Virus record (IMG/VR): IMGVR_UViG_3300047509_000177
Location: 1-64,000 of that record
Direction: 5' to 3' (one strand)
DNA from: a virus
DNA: 64,000 nt
Shown here in pieces: positions 56,996 to 64,000 of this stretch. The translations under genes were made by a program, and so were the position numbers. How positions within the stretch are numbered: the stretch's first letter is position 1; the number at the start of each line of letters is the position of its first letter. The notes beneath the pieces were generated by a model. The model ran no database searches and was not told the DNA's origin. It saw nothing but the letters and a program-made list of their open reading frames with translations.

Positions 56996-57384
56996 GTATA
57001 ATTGGAGAATGTAGGATAGAAGAAAATAAGATTTATCTTGATAAAGATTATGATGACGAAACTAAAATAAGATTATATATAATTCCTAATTGTTCCATGC
57101 GTAGTGAGCTTAGAGACGGAGATAAAATAGAATTAAGAGTTCATAGAGATTTCAAGAAAGATTCTTCAGTTTTATTTGATGGTAAGCTAACTAATCTTGA
57201 TAAGGGAAAATATGGATGGATATATGAGCTAGAACAACCAGTTAGAGAACGCTTGGATCACAGAGGATCTTACAATTTTTGGCAAACTTTTGAGGACGGA
57301 GAAGGAAAAGGAGATCTAACTCCAGATCCAATTTTGGGCGAGTGGTTAGAGGTAAGGGTTCATGTAATAGAAAGAGCACAATGA
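56992..57384 (+). CDS. Hypothetical protein, 130 aa
   Basis: Starts MSIIGECRIEENKIYLDKDY; beta-rich first half (IRLYIIPNCSMRSEL, KIELRVHRDF) then an acidic stretch. ATGA overlap with the nuclease and overlap with the next ATG. It may be a small OB-like fold, but I cannot name it. Confidence 0.5.
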   Translation: MSIIGECRIEENKIYLDKDYDDETKIRLYIIPNCSMRSELRDGDKIELRVHRDFKKDSSVLFDGKLTNLDKGKYGWIYELEQPVRERLDHRGSYNFWQTFEDGEGKGDLTPDPILGEWLEVRVHVIERAQ

Positions 57385-59324
57385 CAGATATCAGTTTAAA
57401 CGACGATCAAGCGACGGCCATCTTAACTGAGGGTCTGAATAGAAATTTATATGAGGGGCCTATTCCCTCTGATTCAGCAGATAAGATGAAAGATGCTGAA
57501 GATCTTACAAAAGCTGCACAGTTAGCATTCAATAATGGGAACCGCAGCGATAACGTTCAAACTATCTTATTCATATCTCAAGTCGATCAAAAACCTCCGC
57601 TGCCTGAAGAACAAGTTTCTGAAGCACCTATGGCGGAAACCGCGCCGGAAGTTACAAATAATATTCACAACGGTATAGATCTATCTACTCTTTCAGATGG
57701 GGTTATTGATGGATTAATCGTTGGGCTTGATAAATATCCTAATTCTGAGCAGGTAGAAGAAGACCGTAAAGCCTATCTAGCAGAGAAAGAGAGGCGTAAT
57801 GAAAAAGCCGGTAAAAGCCAAGATGAGCCACAGGGCACGACGGCGCAGGCGCCTGAAGAAAAAGCCGGAGAAGCTGCGCCAGAGGACTCTCCTGCACAGA
57901 CTGAAGTGGGAAGCCAATTACCTGGAGAAGCTGGAGACCAAGAGCGAGCCGGAGGAGAAGGAACGGCTAGTGGGCCTGGAGACGTTGAGCAGCAGAATTC
58001 CGCGCAAGGAGAAGATGCCGGAGCTTTTGCAAGAGCACAAACTCCAGAGACGAGCCCAGAAGGGAAACAAATTAAAGCCAAAGCGCCAAAAGAAGATGGA
58101 AGCCGCCTTGAGCTAGAAGAACAGCTTACTTTTGATATTCTAAAAGCTCATGAAGCTGATATAACTAAAATTAATAATCTGACTGTAGATCAGATAAAGT
58201 TTATGCTTGAAAATCCTGATGGTTCTGGAGATAAAAAAGTGCCAATTACAGACGGAGAGGCAGAAGCAGCGGCGGTAACAAATGCGGAAGTAAAAGCTGT
58301 AACAGGGATTTCTGCGCAGGAGTCTTCCCCGGAAAGAGTAGTGTCTAAAGAAGATTTAGGTATAAAAGTAGAGGAGATTCCAGCGCAAAAAGCCGCCGAA
58401 GAAATAGACAGAGAGTCTCTAGAAGCACAACTAACTGGTCCTACTTTAAAAGCTTATGGCCAGGGTAGAAAAAGCGTTCCTGGTCTTGGGATCAATGAGC
58501 TTCGCTTTATGGTTGAGCATCCTGACGGGAAGGTATATCCGGCGGAATTGGAAGCTGCTCGCGCCTTAGATAATTTAGATAGCGAGTCTCCTGCTGATAG
58601 ATTAAAAGCAGTTGAGAAAATAAATGATTTAAAAAAATATGCAGAAGGGGGTTTAGTAGAAAATCCTAATATTAAATTAAATAATTCTGAGACTTTATTT
58701 CTTGTCGAATCAGAAACTATAATTAAAGGTCCTCCTATTGAAGAAGTAAACAGATCAGAAATATCTGATATTGAGGATGCAGAAGAAGTTAATAAGAGGG
58801 ACAATATTCAAAGAGCTGATAAGGTTTTTTCTGAAATAGACGCGGAGGAATCTCGGCGGCGAAATCGCGCGATGGAGATCGTTGCTCAAGAGGGGATGCC
58901 TATTCCTCCTGCATATTCAGATGAGCAAGCGCCTGTATTTCCAGTAGATGTTTCTAAGTGCTCTCGTGAGGAGCTTTATTCTTTCCACGCCGAATATCAT
59001 GCCTACGAGACAAGAATAAATTATGTTTTGATTGAACATGAAGACAGATTAAATGATTGTATTCATTATAAAAACTATAGAGAAAACGTAGTAGCTAAAG
59101 AAGTTCCATTTATGGGAGAGGATGGTAAGCGTAATACCAATGAGTTTCGAGAGGCTCAAGTTAAAGGAGATCCAGAAGTTCTTGAGTTAAGCAATAAAGA
59201 GCATGAAGCTAGAAAAATAGTTAGTGGTTTAAAGGCTTTTCAGAAGAATTTTCATCTTTCTTGCGAGAGATTGTCTAGACAAATTAGCAAATATGAAACT
59301 GAGAGGCAAGATGCGCCGAGATAA
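57381..59324 (+). CDS. Large acidic low-complexity protein with repeats, 647 aa
   Basis: Start ATG 57381 (MTDISLNDDQATAILTEGLN), overlapping the previous stop. Residues about 135-245 are Glu/Gly/Ala/Pro rich and disordered. Two related units follow: LEEQLTFDILKAHEADITKI...IKFMLENPDG and LEAQLTGPTLKAYGQG...ELRFMVEHPDG. The C-terminus is coiled coil. The same shape (LSTLSDGVID) recurs at the start of the large terminase (LSTLSDKEKR). Function unknown; could be a structural, scaffold or internal head protein. Confidence 0.5.
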   Translation: MTDISLNDDQATAILTEGLNRNLYEGPIPSDSADKMKDAEDLTKAAQLAFNNGNRSDNVQTILFISQVDQKPPLPEEQVSEAPMAETAPEVTNNIHNGIDLSTLSDGVIDGLIVGLDKYPNSEQVEEDRKAYLAEKERRNEKAGKSQDEPQGTTAQAPEEKAGEAAPEDSPAQTEVGSQLPGEAGDQERAGGEGTASGPGDVEQQNSAQGEDAGAFARAQTPETSPEGKQIKAKAPKEDGSRLELEEQLTFDILKAHEADITKINNLTVDQIKFMLENPDGSGDKKVPITDGEAEAAAVTNAEVKAVTGISAQESSPERVVSKEDLGIKVEEIPAQKAAEEIDRESLEAQLTGPTLKAYGQGRKSVPGLGINELRFMVEHPDGKVYPAELEAARALDNLDSESPADRLKAVEKINDLKKYAEGGLVENPNIKLNNSETLFLVESETIIKGPPIEEVNRSEISDIEDAEEVNKRDNIQRADKVFSEIDAEESRRRNRAMEIVAQEGMPIPPAYSDEQAPVFPVDVSKCSREELYSFHAEYHAYETRINYVLIEHEDRLNDCIHYKNYRENVVAKEVPFMGEDGKRNTNEFREAQVKGDPEVLELSNKEHEARKIVSGLKAFQKNFHLSCERLSRQISKYETERQDAPR

Positions 59325-59700
59325 TTTAAAGATATCTGTTAAGGTAGATGATTTTATTGATGCTTTAGCAGCTAAGAGAGACAAAGAAATAAAAGATTTT
59401 GAGAGATATAAGAAAAAGTATAAAAATGAATCTTCGAAACATTATAAGATAACGGCCGATAAGATAAGAAGGTTAGCAGATAAAATAGAATCAGGAATAA
59501 TTCCTCAAGGAGTAGATAGAAATTCTTATCGTGAAAAGGAAACTCTAGTTATCCCAGTCAATCTTATGAAGCTACCTCATGAACCGGATACGAATTCTAT
59601 TAATAGTTTGATAAAGGCTTTAAAGATTTCGTCTTCTAAAACTATATCTCTAGAAAAATGGGAATATGAAAACTATTTTTCTGACAATTTAGATGAATGA
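59311..59700 (+). CDS. Basic helical protein, 129 aa
   Basis: ATG 59311 (MRRDNLKISVKVDDFIDALA) has GAGAGG four bases upstream; the in-frame ATG at 59293 is less well placed. Lys-rich helices, then EKETLVIPVNLMKLPHEPDT. Coupled to RuvC by ATGA. Unrecognised; a DNA-binding partner of RuvC is possible. Confidence 0.5.
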   Translation: MRRDNLKISVKVDDFIDALAAKRDKEIKDFERYKKKYKNESSKHYKITADKIRRLADKIESGIIPQGVDRNSYREKETLVIPVNLMKLPHEPDTNSINSLIKALKISSSKTISLEKWEYENYFSDNLDE

Positions 59701-60170
59701 AAATAGCAGGAATTGATCCGTCGTCTTCTATAACAGGTGTTGCGTTAGTAGAAAATAATAATCTTCTTTTGACCGATGCTTGGTATAAACCTAAAAATGG
59801 ATCTTCTTCTGATCGTCTTGTAGATTATTTCTTATGGCTACAATCATGGTTGTCAGCTAATAAACCAGATATAGTTGTTATTGAGTTTCTCAGTGTGGTT
59901 AGAAACGCAGAAGCTGTGAGAGTTATATCACATTACCAGGCAGCTTCTGCATTAGTATGTAAGCTTAGAGGATTATTAATTATAGAAGGAAGAGTTACTT
60001 CGGCGCGAAAAGCGGCGCTGGGAAAGGGGAATATGTCTAAGGAGGAAGCTTATAAGAAAGTCAAAGCCATGTATCCTTCTCATAACTGGGGCCGTATAAA
60101 CGACGGGGGAGCAGATCGCGCGGATGCTTTAGTTCTTGCTCTTGCAGGACCAGCGATAGCTGAAAGATAG
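59697..60170 (+). CDS. ruvC: RuvC-like Holliday junction resolvase, 157 aa
   Basis: RNase-H fold: GIDPSSSITGVALV with Asp7, VVIEFL with Glu63 and GGADRADALVLA with Asp140/Asp143, the acidic set of RuvC resolvases. Length matches phage RuvC proteins. It cuts branched DNA made by recombination, needed before packaging; it sits shortly before the terminase genes. Confidence 0.85.
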   Translation: MKIAGIDPSSSITGVALVENNNLLLTDAWYKPKNGSSSDRLVDYFLWLQSWLSANKPDIVVIEFLSVVRNAEAVRVISHYQAASALVCKLRGLLIIEGRVTSARKAALGKGNMSKEEAYKKVKAMYPSHNWGRINDGGADRADALVLALAGPAIAER

Positions 60171-60182
60171 GAGGTGATGCCA

Positions 60183-60239
60183 ATGCTGAATTTCAAAGAG
60201 GCTTTTGAAAAAGATCTTGAGAGATTAGGCGGGAAATAG
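60183..60239 (+). CDS. Tiny ORF, 18 aa
   Basis: ATG 60183 is eight bases after a perfect AGGAGG and opens MLNFKEAFEKDLERLGGK. Short charged helix. The strong ribosome-binding site argues that it is translated, but function is unknown. A terminator-like hairpin follows at once. Confidence 0.4.
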   Translation: MLNFKEAFEKDLERLGGK

Positions 60240-60243
60240 ATAG

Positions 60244-60286
60244 GGCCATCTTTTGCGCGAGATTTGCGCCGAGGGTGGCCTTATTT
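60244..60286 (+). terminator. Rho-independent terminator-like hairpin
   Basis: GGCCATC (60244-60250) pairs with GGTGGCC (60274-60280, one G-T pair), with an inner GCGC/GCGC stem that is a dispersed-motif copy, followed by TTATTT. It ends the replication operon before the terminase operon. Confidence 0.7.
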
Positions 60287-60290
60287 CATG

Positions 60291-60296
60291 TATAAT
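60291..60296 (+). promoter_or_regulatory. -10 box of terminase operon, leaderless type
   Basis: TATAAT at 60291-60296, eight bases before ATG 60305, so the transcript should begin at or near the start codon. No clear -35; an activator may be needed. Confidence 0.5.
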
Positions 60297-60304
60297 TTAA
60301 TGGT

Positions 60305-60541
60305 ATGGAGGGATTTCAACCTATTCTGGTCTTTGACTCCAATTCGGCGGATTTCGCGCGTGGGGTAGAGGTTGGACGTTTATGGGAGCAGATAAAAGAT
60401 CCAGAGCCATTTGAGCAGACTATTCATTCTTCTAATATTGAGATGGTAATGAGAATGATAGAAGCAACGGGACGAGAAATGCGCGTAGAAGATTCTTCAG
60501 ATGATAATTGGTGCTATTTATATGTAGGTTCTGAAGTATGA
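60305..60541 (+). CDS. Small conserved phage protein, 78 aa
   Basis: Starts MEGFQPILVFDSNSADFARG and contains GVEVGRLWEQI, IHSSNIEMVMRMIEATGREM and WCYLYVGS, a block I recall from small phage proteins of unknown role. No ribosome-binding site; leaderless start after TATAAT. Coupled to the small terminase by ATGA. Confidence 0.6.
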   Translation: MEGFQPILVFDSNSADFARGVEVGRLWEQIKDPEPFEQTIHSSNIEMVMRMIEATGREMRVEDSSDDNWCYLYVGSEV

Positions 60542-61029
60542 GCGAGCAGGAAAACGGCGCGGGTAGTAATGGAAATCTTCCTTCCCGGAGAAGATCTGGA
60601 TTCGGTGATCCCTCCTGGTGGAATACTACGGGGCCTCAAGGGCTAACTCGGCGCGAGGAAAAAAGCATTGAAGCTAAACGAATGGTCGCCGAAGGCAGGA
60701 TCGGAGGGGCTAGACCCGGCGCAGGGAGACCCCGTAAAAACAAACCAGTAGCAGAGATAGTAACTGAGAAAGCTTCTGAGAAAGGCGAGAGGATCGCCAG
60801 TAAGCTATTAGACCTTGCTTTGAATCATAAGGCTCCTTCTGTGAACCTCGGTGCGATTGATCGCCTGAATAAGTACGAACAAGACTATGAGAAAAATCTT
60901 CGCGATGACGAGAAAGAGTTGAGAAAACTTTCTAGTCCAGATCTTGAAAAAGTTCTTAAAGAAGAATTATCGAATCATCTTGGATACGATTATGAGATAC
61001 CTCCAGAAGATATAGAAGATGATGACTGA
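60538..61029 (+). CDS. terS: Terminase small subunit-like protein, 163 aa
   Basis: Contains RIGGARPGAGRPRKNKPVAE (an AT-hook-like GRPRK often found in small terminases), a helical middle (EKGERIASKLLDLALNHKAP) and an acidic tail. Position a short way upstream of the large terminase supports the role of DNA recognition in packaging. Similarity is by pattern only. Confidence 0.6.
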   Translation: MSEQENGAGSNGNLPSRRRSGFGDPSWWNTTGPQGLTRREEKSIEAKRMVAEGRIGGARPGAGRPRKNKPVAEIVTEKASEKGERIASKLLDLALNHKAPSVNLGAIDRLNKYEQDYEKNLRDDEKELRKLSSPDLEKVLKEELSNHLGYDYEIPPEDIEDDD

Positions 61030-61264
61030 TTTACCTCCTATGGAAATTAGCGATGACGGGTGGGAGCTAATGCAGGATCTTGCGCGCCGTTCGGAGTCTG
61101 GGCGAGCGCAGATCAATGATAATTGGCTTCCTCATACGCCGTCATATAAGCCACTTGTATGGCTGAAACTGATTGAGGAGCGAGAGCGCGCGGGTGGTGG
61201 AATTGAGATTCGTCTTACAGACTTTGGTTGGAAAATGTTGATTGATGGTATGGAGCGTGTATAA
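61022..61264 (+). CDS. Small hypothetical protein, 80 aa
   Basis: Starts at ATG 61022 (MTDLPPMEISDDGWELMQDL; the ATG three bases earlier is equally possible), inside the end of the small terminase gene. The pattern GWELMQDLARR...LTDFGWKMLIDGM looks like a winged-helix-type protein. Function unknown. Confidence 0.55.
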   Translation: MTDLPPMEISDDGWELMQDLARRSESGRAQINDNWLPHTPSYKPLVWLKLIEERERAGGGIEIRLTDFGWKMLIDGMERV

Positions 61265-61267
61265 AAG

Positions 61268-61384
61268 ATGAGACGTAAATATAGAAATTGGCGAAAGAGG
61301 TGGGCTTGCAGATTGCAGGGATGTTTGCGGGAGGTTGCATATATGTACGATGGCAGATGCCCTAGATGTGGTAAAGATGTATAA
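61268..61384 (+). CDS. Zinc-finger microprotein, 38 aa
   Basis: ORF from ATG 61268 starts MRRKYRNWRKRWACRLQGCL and ends GRCPRCGKDV. Highly basic start, two single Cys and a CxxC, suggesting a nucleic-acid-binding zinc knuckle. Overlaps the next gene. Similar tiny basic CxxC proteins occur near phage terminases; role not known. Confidence 0.5.
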   Translation: MRRKYRNWRKRWACRLQGCLREVAYMYDGRCPRCGKDV

Positions 61385-61754
61385 AGTCAATGAAGAAAAG
61401 TTGAAATCTGATTGGGATGCAGAAAGAAAACCAATTGTAAATTGGGAAATTAAATCTACCAGCTCTCCTGTGAAGGATTTAAGAAGTTGGCAAACATCTC
61501 TTGGCTATTTATGCGGCACTTATGGAAATTTGATAGAATTTAATTATAAGACTTTTATTTCTATCCAAGAATCATTTGAGTATAGAACTCTTGGTTATGA
61601 CAGGATAGTAACTATATCAGATTTAATAAATTTGTTATGGGGAGTGGATACAAAAATTATTATAAATGATATGCGTGATGGCAAGGTTGTAATGAAATCA
61701 GTGAGTGGATGGCTCCCTGATTATTATAGTGATTTAGAAGCTACTGTATATTAG
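61377..61754 (+). CDS. Hypothetical protein, 125 aa
   Basis: Start uncertain: ATG 61377 (MYKVNEEKLKSDWDAERKPI) overlaps the zinc-finger stop; ATG 61350 is in frame and would add nine residues. Contains IEFNYKTFISIQESFEYRTL and WGVDTKIIINDMRDGKVVMK. Mixed alpha/beta, unrecognised. Precedes large terminase by seven bases. Confidence 0.5.
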   Translation: MYKVNEEKLKSDWDAERKPIVNWEIKSTSSPVKDLRSWQTSLGYLCGTYGNLIEFNYKTFISIQESFEYRTLGYDRIVTISDLINLLWGVDTKIIINDMRDGKVVMKSVSGWLPDYYSDLEATVY

Positions 61755-61761
61755 GCAGGAA

Positions 61762-63648
61762 ATGGCGCAAGAAGAGAAAAATAAATTAGAAAATGTAGAT
61801 CTTTCTACTCTCTCTGATAAGGAGAAAAGAGATCTAATTCTCTCTATGCGCAGATTAGGCGGCAAAAGGGGGTCTCAAAAGAGGGCTATTCCTACTACTG
61901 ATGATGAGTTGTGGTGGTTAATTAAAGAAGAGATCGGGGATGAGATCCCGCGAGTTTCTGTCTGCGACGATCATAATGCACCTTTTGATTTTGTTTCTGA
62001 TTATTATTTTGAAAGAAAAAGAGCTATTCTTGTCATGGCTAACAGAGAAGGCGGCAAGACGAGATCTGTAAATATAGCTAATTATTTAAATTGTGAGTAT
62101 AAGCCTGGCTGTGAGGTTTGTGTCTTCGCGGATATCGAAGCTCAATCAAACAAGTCTTATAACTATATTAAATCTTTTGTTTATGCTAAAGATGATACTG
62201 GGAAGAAAATCCCTAAACCCAGTATTGAAGGAGACCCTTTAAGAAAAGAAACTAGATGGAAGAATGGCTCTAAACTAGAAGTAATTATCGCATCCCCCTC
62301 TGGCGTAAACTCCCCTCATCCTCACAAGGTTCACGCTGATGAGATCGACTTGATGGAGCGTCCGATCTGGGCCGAGAGTCGGTCGATGGCGTCGTCAGGT
62401 AAAGGTTCTGACGGTAATATGATTAAATCGCAAGATATAGCTACTTCTACTAGGAAGTCGGCTAAAGGTTTAATGCAAGAGATAATAGATGAATCAGACA
62501 AAGCTATAAAACTTGGAGTAGAACCTCCTTGGCATGTATTTAAATTTTGTTTGTTTGAGTGTGCAAAAGAGGTTCCTACTTGCGAATCAGTTCCGGCAGA
62601 CAAACGAGAAGCAAGATTAATTGAGCTTGGTAAAGATCCTAAAGAATTATGCGGATGTAAAAAAATTATTAAAGGTGAGTGGGCCGAGGGGTCTCCTAGA
62701 ACATTAGAGTCTGTTTGTAAAGGAAAGCTTTTTAAATCAAGAGGATGGATGGAATATGATGATATAAAGCATAAATTTACTCAGAACTCTCCCAATGTAT
62801 GGGTAGCTCAGCACGAATGTAGAAGACCAATGGCCGATGGTCTTTATCTTCCTACATGGTCTAGAGAAAGATATGTAATTAAGGATTATGAACCAAGACC
62901 AGAGTTTGGATATATTTGGCAAGGTATTGATTGGGGGGGCAGTAGTAACTCGACTTCGGCAGTTTTATGGATACAAGGTCCTTTACATCAACCTATTCAA
63001 GTAAATAATTTTCAAGGAACTAAAACTGTTATACCTCAAGGTGCTTATGTAATCTTTAAAGAGATATATGAGGTTGCTATTGGCGCGACTCGCCTTGCAG
63101 ATAAAGTAGTTAGAGTAGAGATCCAATATAAGAATAGATACGGAGCAGCTTGGAGAGTAAAAGGAAGGTTTGCTGATAAGGCTGGGGCTCAACAGCGCGC
63201 AGATTGGCGCGAACATAATCCTCCATTAAGAACTCATTGGTATCTATCAGGAAAATATTTTGATCCAACAGTAGAATGTGTACAGTCTTTAGTAGCTGAT
63301 AGTTTATTATATGCTGATGGAACTAGCGCCCCTGGAATCTGCGATGATTTTGAGAGTTGGAGATCCGAGAATGGGAAAGAAATTCATGACGAATCATCTC
63401 ACGGACCTTCTGGAGTTAGATATTGTTTAAAGAACGTTCAGGGTATTGTGAAGAGATATAGGAACCCTCGGCCGACTTTGCAGCCGATGGTGGCGGCGCG
63501 AGATTCGGCGGTGGGTCCTACAGCAGCTCTGGTTGGTGTAAGCTCCCCTTCCTCTGCCGACTATACAAGCGAAAAATGGCGTGAGGCTATGGGCCAAGAA
63601 ATCGGCGGAAATAATGGAAGAGGAGGGCGTGAACCTTGGATGCCATAG
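61762..63648 (+). CDS. terL: Terminase large subunit, 628 aa
   Basis: ATPase: VMANREGGKTRS (Walker A, residues about 94-100), VHADEIDLMERP (Walker B), SMASSGKGSDGN. Nuclease: QGIDWGGSSNS from about residue 387 with an RNase-H-like core and later acidic residues (CDDFESWRSE). It packages DNA into the prohead through the portal and cuts it. Cys-rich insert near residues 250-320. AGGAA lies upstream; its end overlaps the next gene by 13 bases. Confidence 0.92.
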   Translation: MAQEEKNKLENVDLSTLSDKEKRDLILSMRRLGGKRGSQKRAIPTTDDELWWLIKEEIGDEIPRVSVCDDHNAPFDFVSDYYFERKRAILVMANREGGKTRSVNIANYLNCEYKPGCEVCVFADIEAQSNKSYNYIKSFVYAKDDTGKKIPKPSIEGDPLRKETRWKNGSKLEVIIASPSGVNSPHPHKVHADEIDLMERPIWAESRSMASSGKGSDGNMIKSQDIATSTRKSAKGLMQEIIDESDKAIKLGVEPPWHVFKFCLFECAKEVPTCESVPADKREARLIELGKDPKELCGCKKIIKGEWAEGSPRTLESVCKGKLFKSRGWMEYDDIKHKFTQNSPNVWVAQHECRRPMADGLYLPTWSRERYVIKDYEPRPEFGYIWQGIDWGGSSNSTSAVLWIQGPLHQPIQVNNFQGTKTVIPQGAYVIFKEIYEVAIGATRLADKVVRVEIQYKNRYGAAWRVKGRFADKAGAQQRADWREHNPPLRTHWYLSGKYFDPTVECVQSLVADSLLYADGTSAPGICDDFESWRSENGKEIHDESSHGPSGVRYCLKNVQGIVKRYRNPRPTLQPMVAARDSAVGPTAALVGVSSPSSADYTSEKWREAMGQEIGGNNGRGGREPWMP

Positions 63649-63851
63649 AAAAGAAATCAGTATCAGATCAGAGCAGTTTTTGCCCGGTAGTTCCTCGCTG
63701 GAATGGTGATCGTCTTGAGCTTCATTGGTATGGTTGGGGAGGGCCAATAGATGAGCTTGAGCCTTTATGCGATTTAACCAAAGCTCAGGGAATAGCATTG
63801 ATACAGATGTTAAATTCAGCTATATATAAAAAAGATAGTTATAATGTATAG
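63636..63851 (+). CDS. Small hypothetical protein, 71 aa
   Basis: TTG start with AGGAGG nine bases upstream, overlapping the terminase end. Contains VVPRWNGDRLELHWYGWGGP and DLTKAQGIALIQML. A short beta-plus-helix protein. Unrecognised; likely a head-assembly or packaging accessory given its place between terminase and portal. Confidence 0.55.
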   Translation: MDAIEKKSVSDQSSFCPVVPRWNGDRLELHWYGWGGPIDELEPLCDLTKAQGIALIQMLNSAIYKKDSYNV

Positions 63852-63969
63852 CGATAGAGAGATAAAAATTATTATAGATACAATGAAAAATCTTAGTGAA
63901 TATATTTCCAAGAAAAAAAAAGAAGAGTATGATAAAAGTATTGAATCCATAATACAGGCTAGAAGATGA
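63844..63969 (+). CDS. Small helical protein, 41 aa
   Basis: ATG 63844 to TGA 63967-63969 (starts MYSDREIKIIIDTMKNLSEY). Lys-rich helix. Overlaps the previous gene by 8 bases and the next by ATGA, so it is well integrated in the operon. Function unknown. Confidence 0.5.
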   Translation: MYSDREIKIIIDTMKNLSEYISKKKKEEYDKSIESIIQARR

Positions 63970-64000
63970 GCAATTGGTCTGATAATTCTACTGCGAACCC
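63966..64000 (+). CDS. Partial gene, probably portal protein
   Basis: Only MSNWSDNSTANP is visible before the window ends. It starts in ATGA overlap with the gene before. After a large terminase the next long gene is usually the portal, and no portal is found elsewhere in the window, so that is my inference from position. Confidence 0.4.
   Translation, partial: MSNWSDNSTAN

Noticed and set aside
57799-58116. Lys/Glu-rich frame overlapping the large acidic protein
   Set aside because: A by-product of the purine-rich low-complexity sequence in another frame.
1-64000. Integrase, excisionase or prophage repressor module
   Set aside because: No serine or tyrosine integrase motif was seen; the HTH proteins alone do not show lysogeny. 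The unseen part of the genome may differ.

Overview
The window looks like a large part of the genome of a tailed dsDNA phage with a long, non-contractile tail (siphovirus type). It holds a capsid, connector and tail-tube block, a 2187-residue tape measure, tail-tip proteins and fibres, a membrane-protein (lysis-type) group, a nearly complete replication and recombination block, and both terminase subunits. The DNA is AT-rich by eye (roughly 40% GC). Several proteins resemble families I know mainly from phages of high-GC actinobacteria: an MSMEG_6728-type DNA glycosylase, an Rpf-like wall hydrolase and an actinophage-style tail tube. The phage carries tRNAs for Glu(UUC) and Leu(UAA), whose codons suit its own AT-rich genes and would be uncommon in a high-GC host. 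An actinobacterial host is therefore my inference. I see no integrase, ribosomal RNA or CRISPR array.

Layout. 1-3057: leftward operon of small genes from a promoter near 3.05 kb, including the glycosylase. 3.3-8.4 kb: rightward small genes. The first have their own promoters placed so that the mRNA would start at or next to the start codon; then come DNA-binding proteins (HTH plus HicA-like, ribbon-helix-helix, AT-hook, LuxR-type HTH) mixed with two GC-rich islands, ending at a bidirectional terminator. 8.4-9.0 kb: a leftward Rpf/transglycosylase-like gene with no normal start codon. 9.1-24.3 kb: protease/scaffold, decoration protein, lambda-E-like capsid, connectors, tail tube, two receptor-binding fibres and tail chaperones with a -1 frameshift site. 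25.3-40.5 kb: tape measure, tail tip and fibres. 40.5-42.4 kb: three membrane-anchored proteins, probably lysis-related. 42.4-60.2 kb: SF2 helicase, a leftward HTH gene plus two tRNAs, PrmC-like methyltransferase, DnaB-like helicase, HNH endonuclease, primase, gp32-like SSB, DNA polymerase III alpha, RecA-like protein, Cas4-like nuclease and RuvC. 60.3-64.0 kb: small and large terminase and the first codons of what is probably the portal gene.

How it fits together. Leftward and leaderless-type genes look like early or regulatory genes. The 42-60 kb block copies and recombines DNA. Terminase at the right edge should be followed by portal and other head genes outside the window, and the protease at 9.8 kb continues head assembly. 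The map is probably a cut through a circularly permuted or circularised genome. The most unusual items are the tRNA-Glu with a UUCG-capped hairpin inserted in its D-loop, a dispersed GC-rich motif, duplicated capsid-tail codons past the stop, and the hydrolase gene with a leader hairpin, amber codon and non-canonical start.
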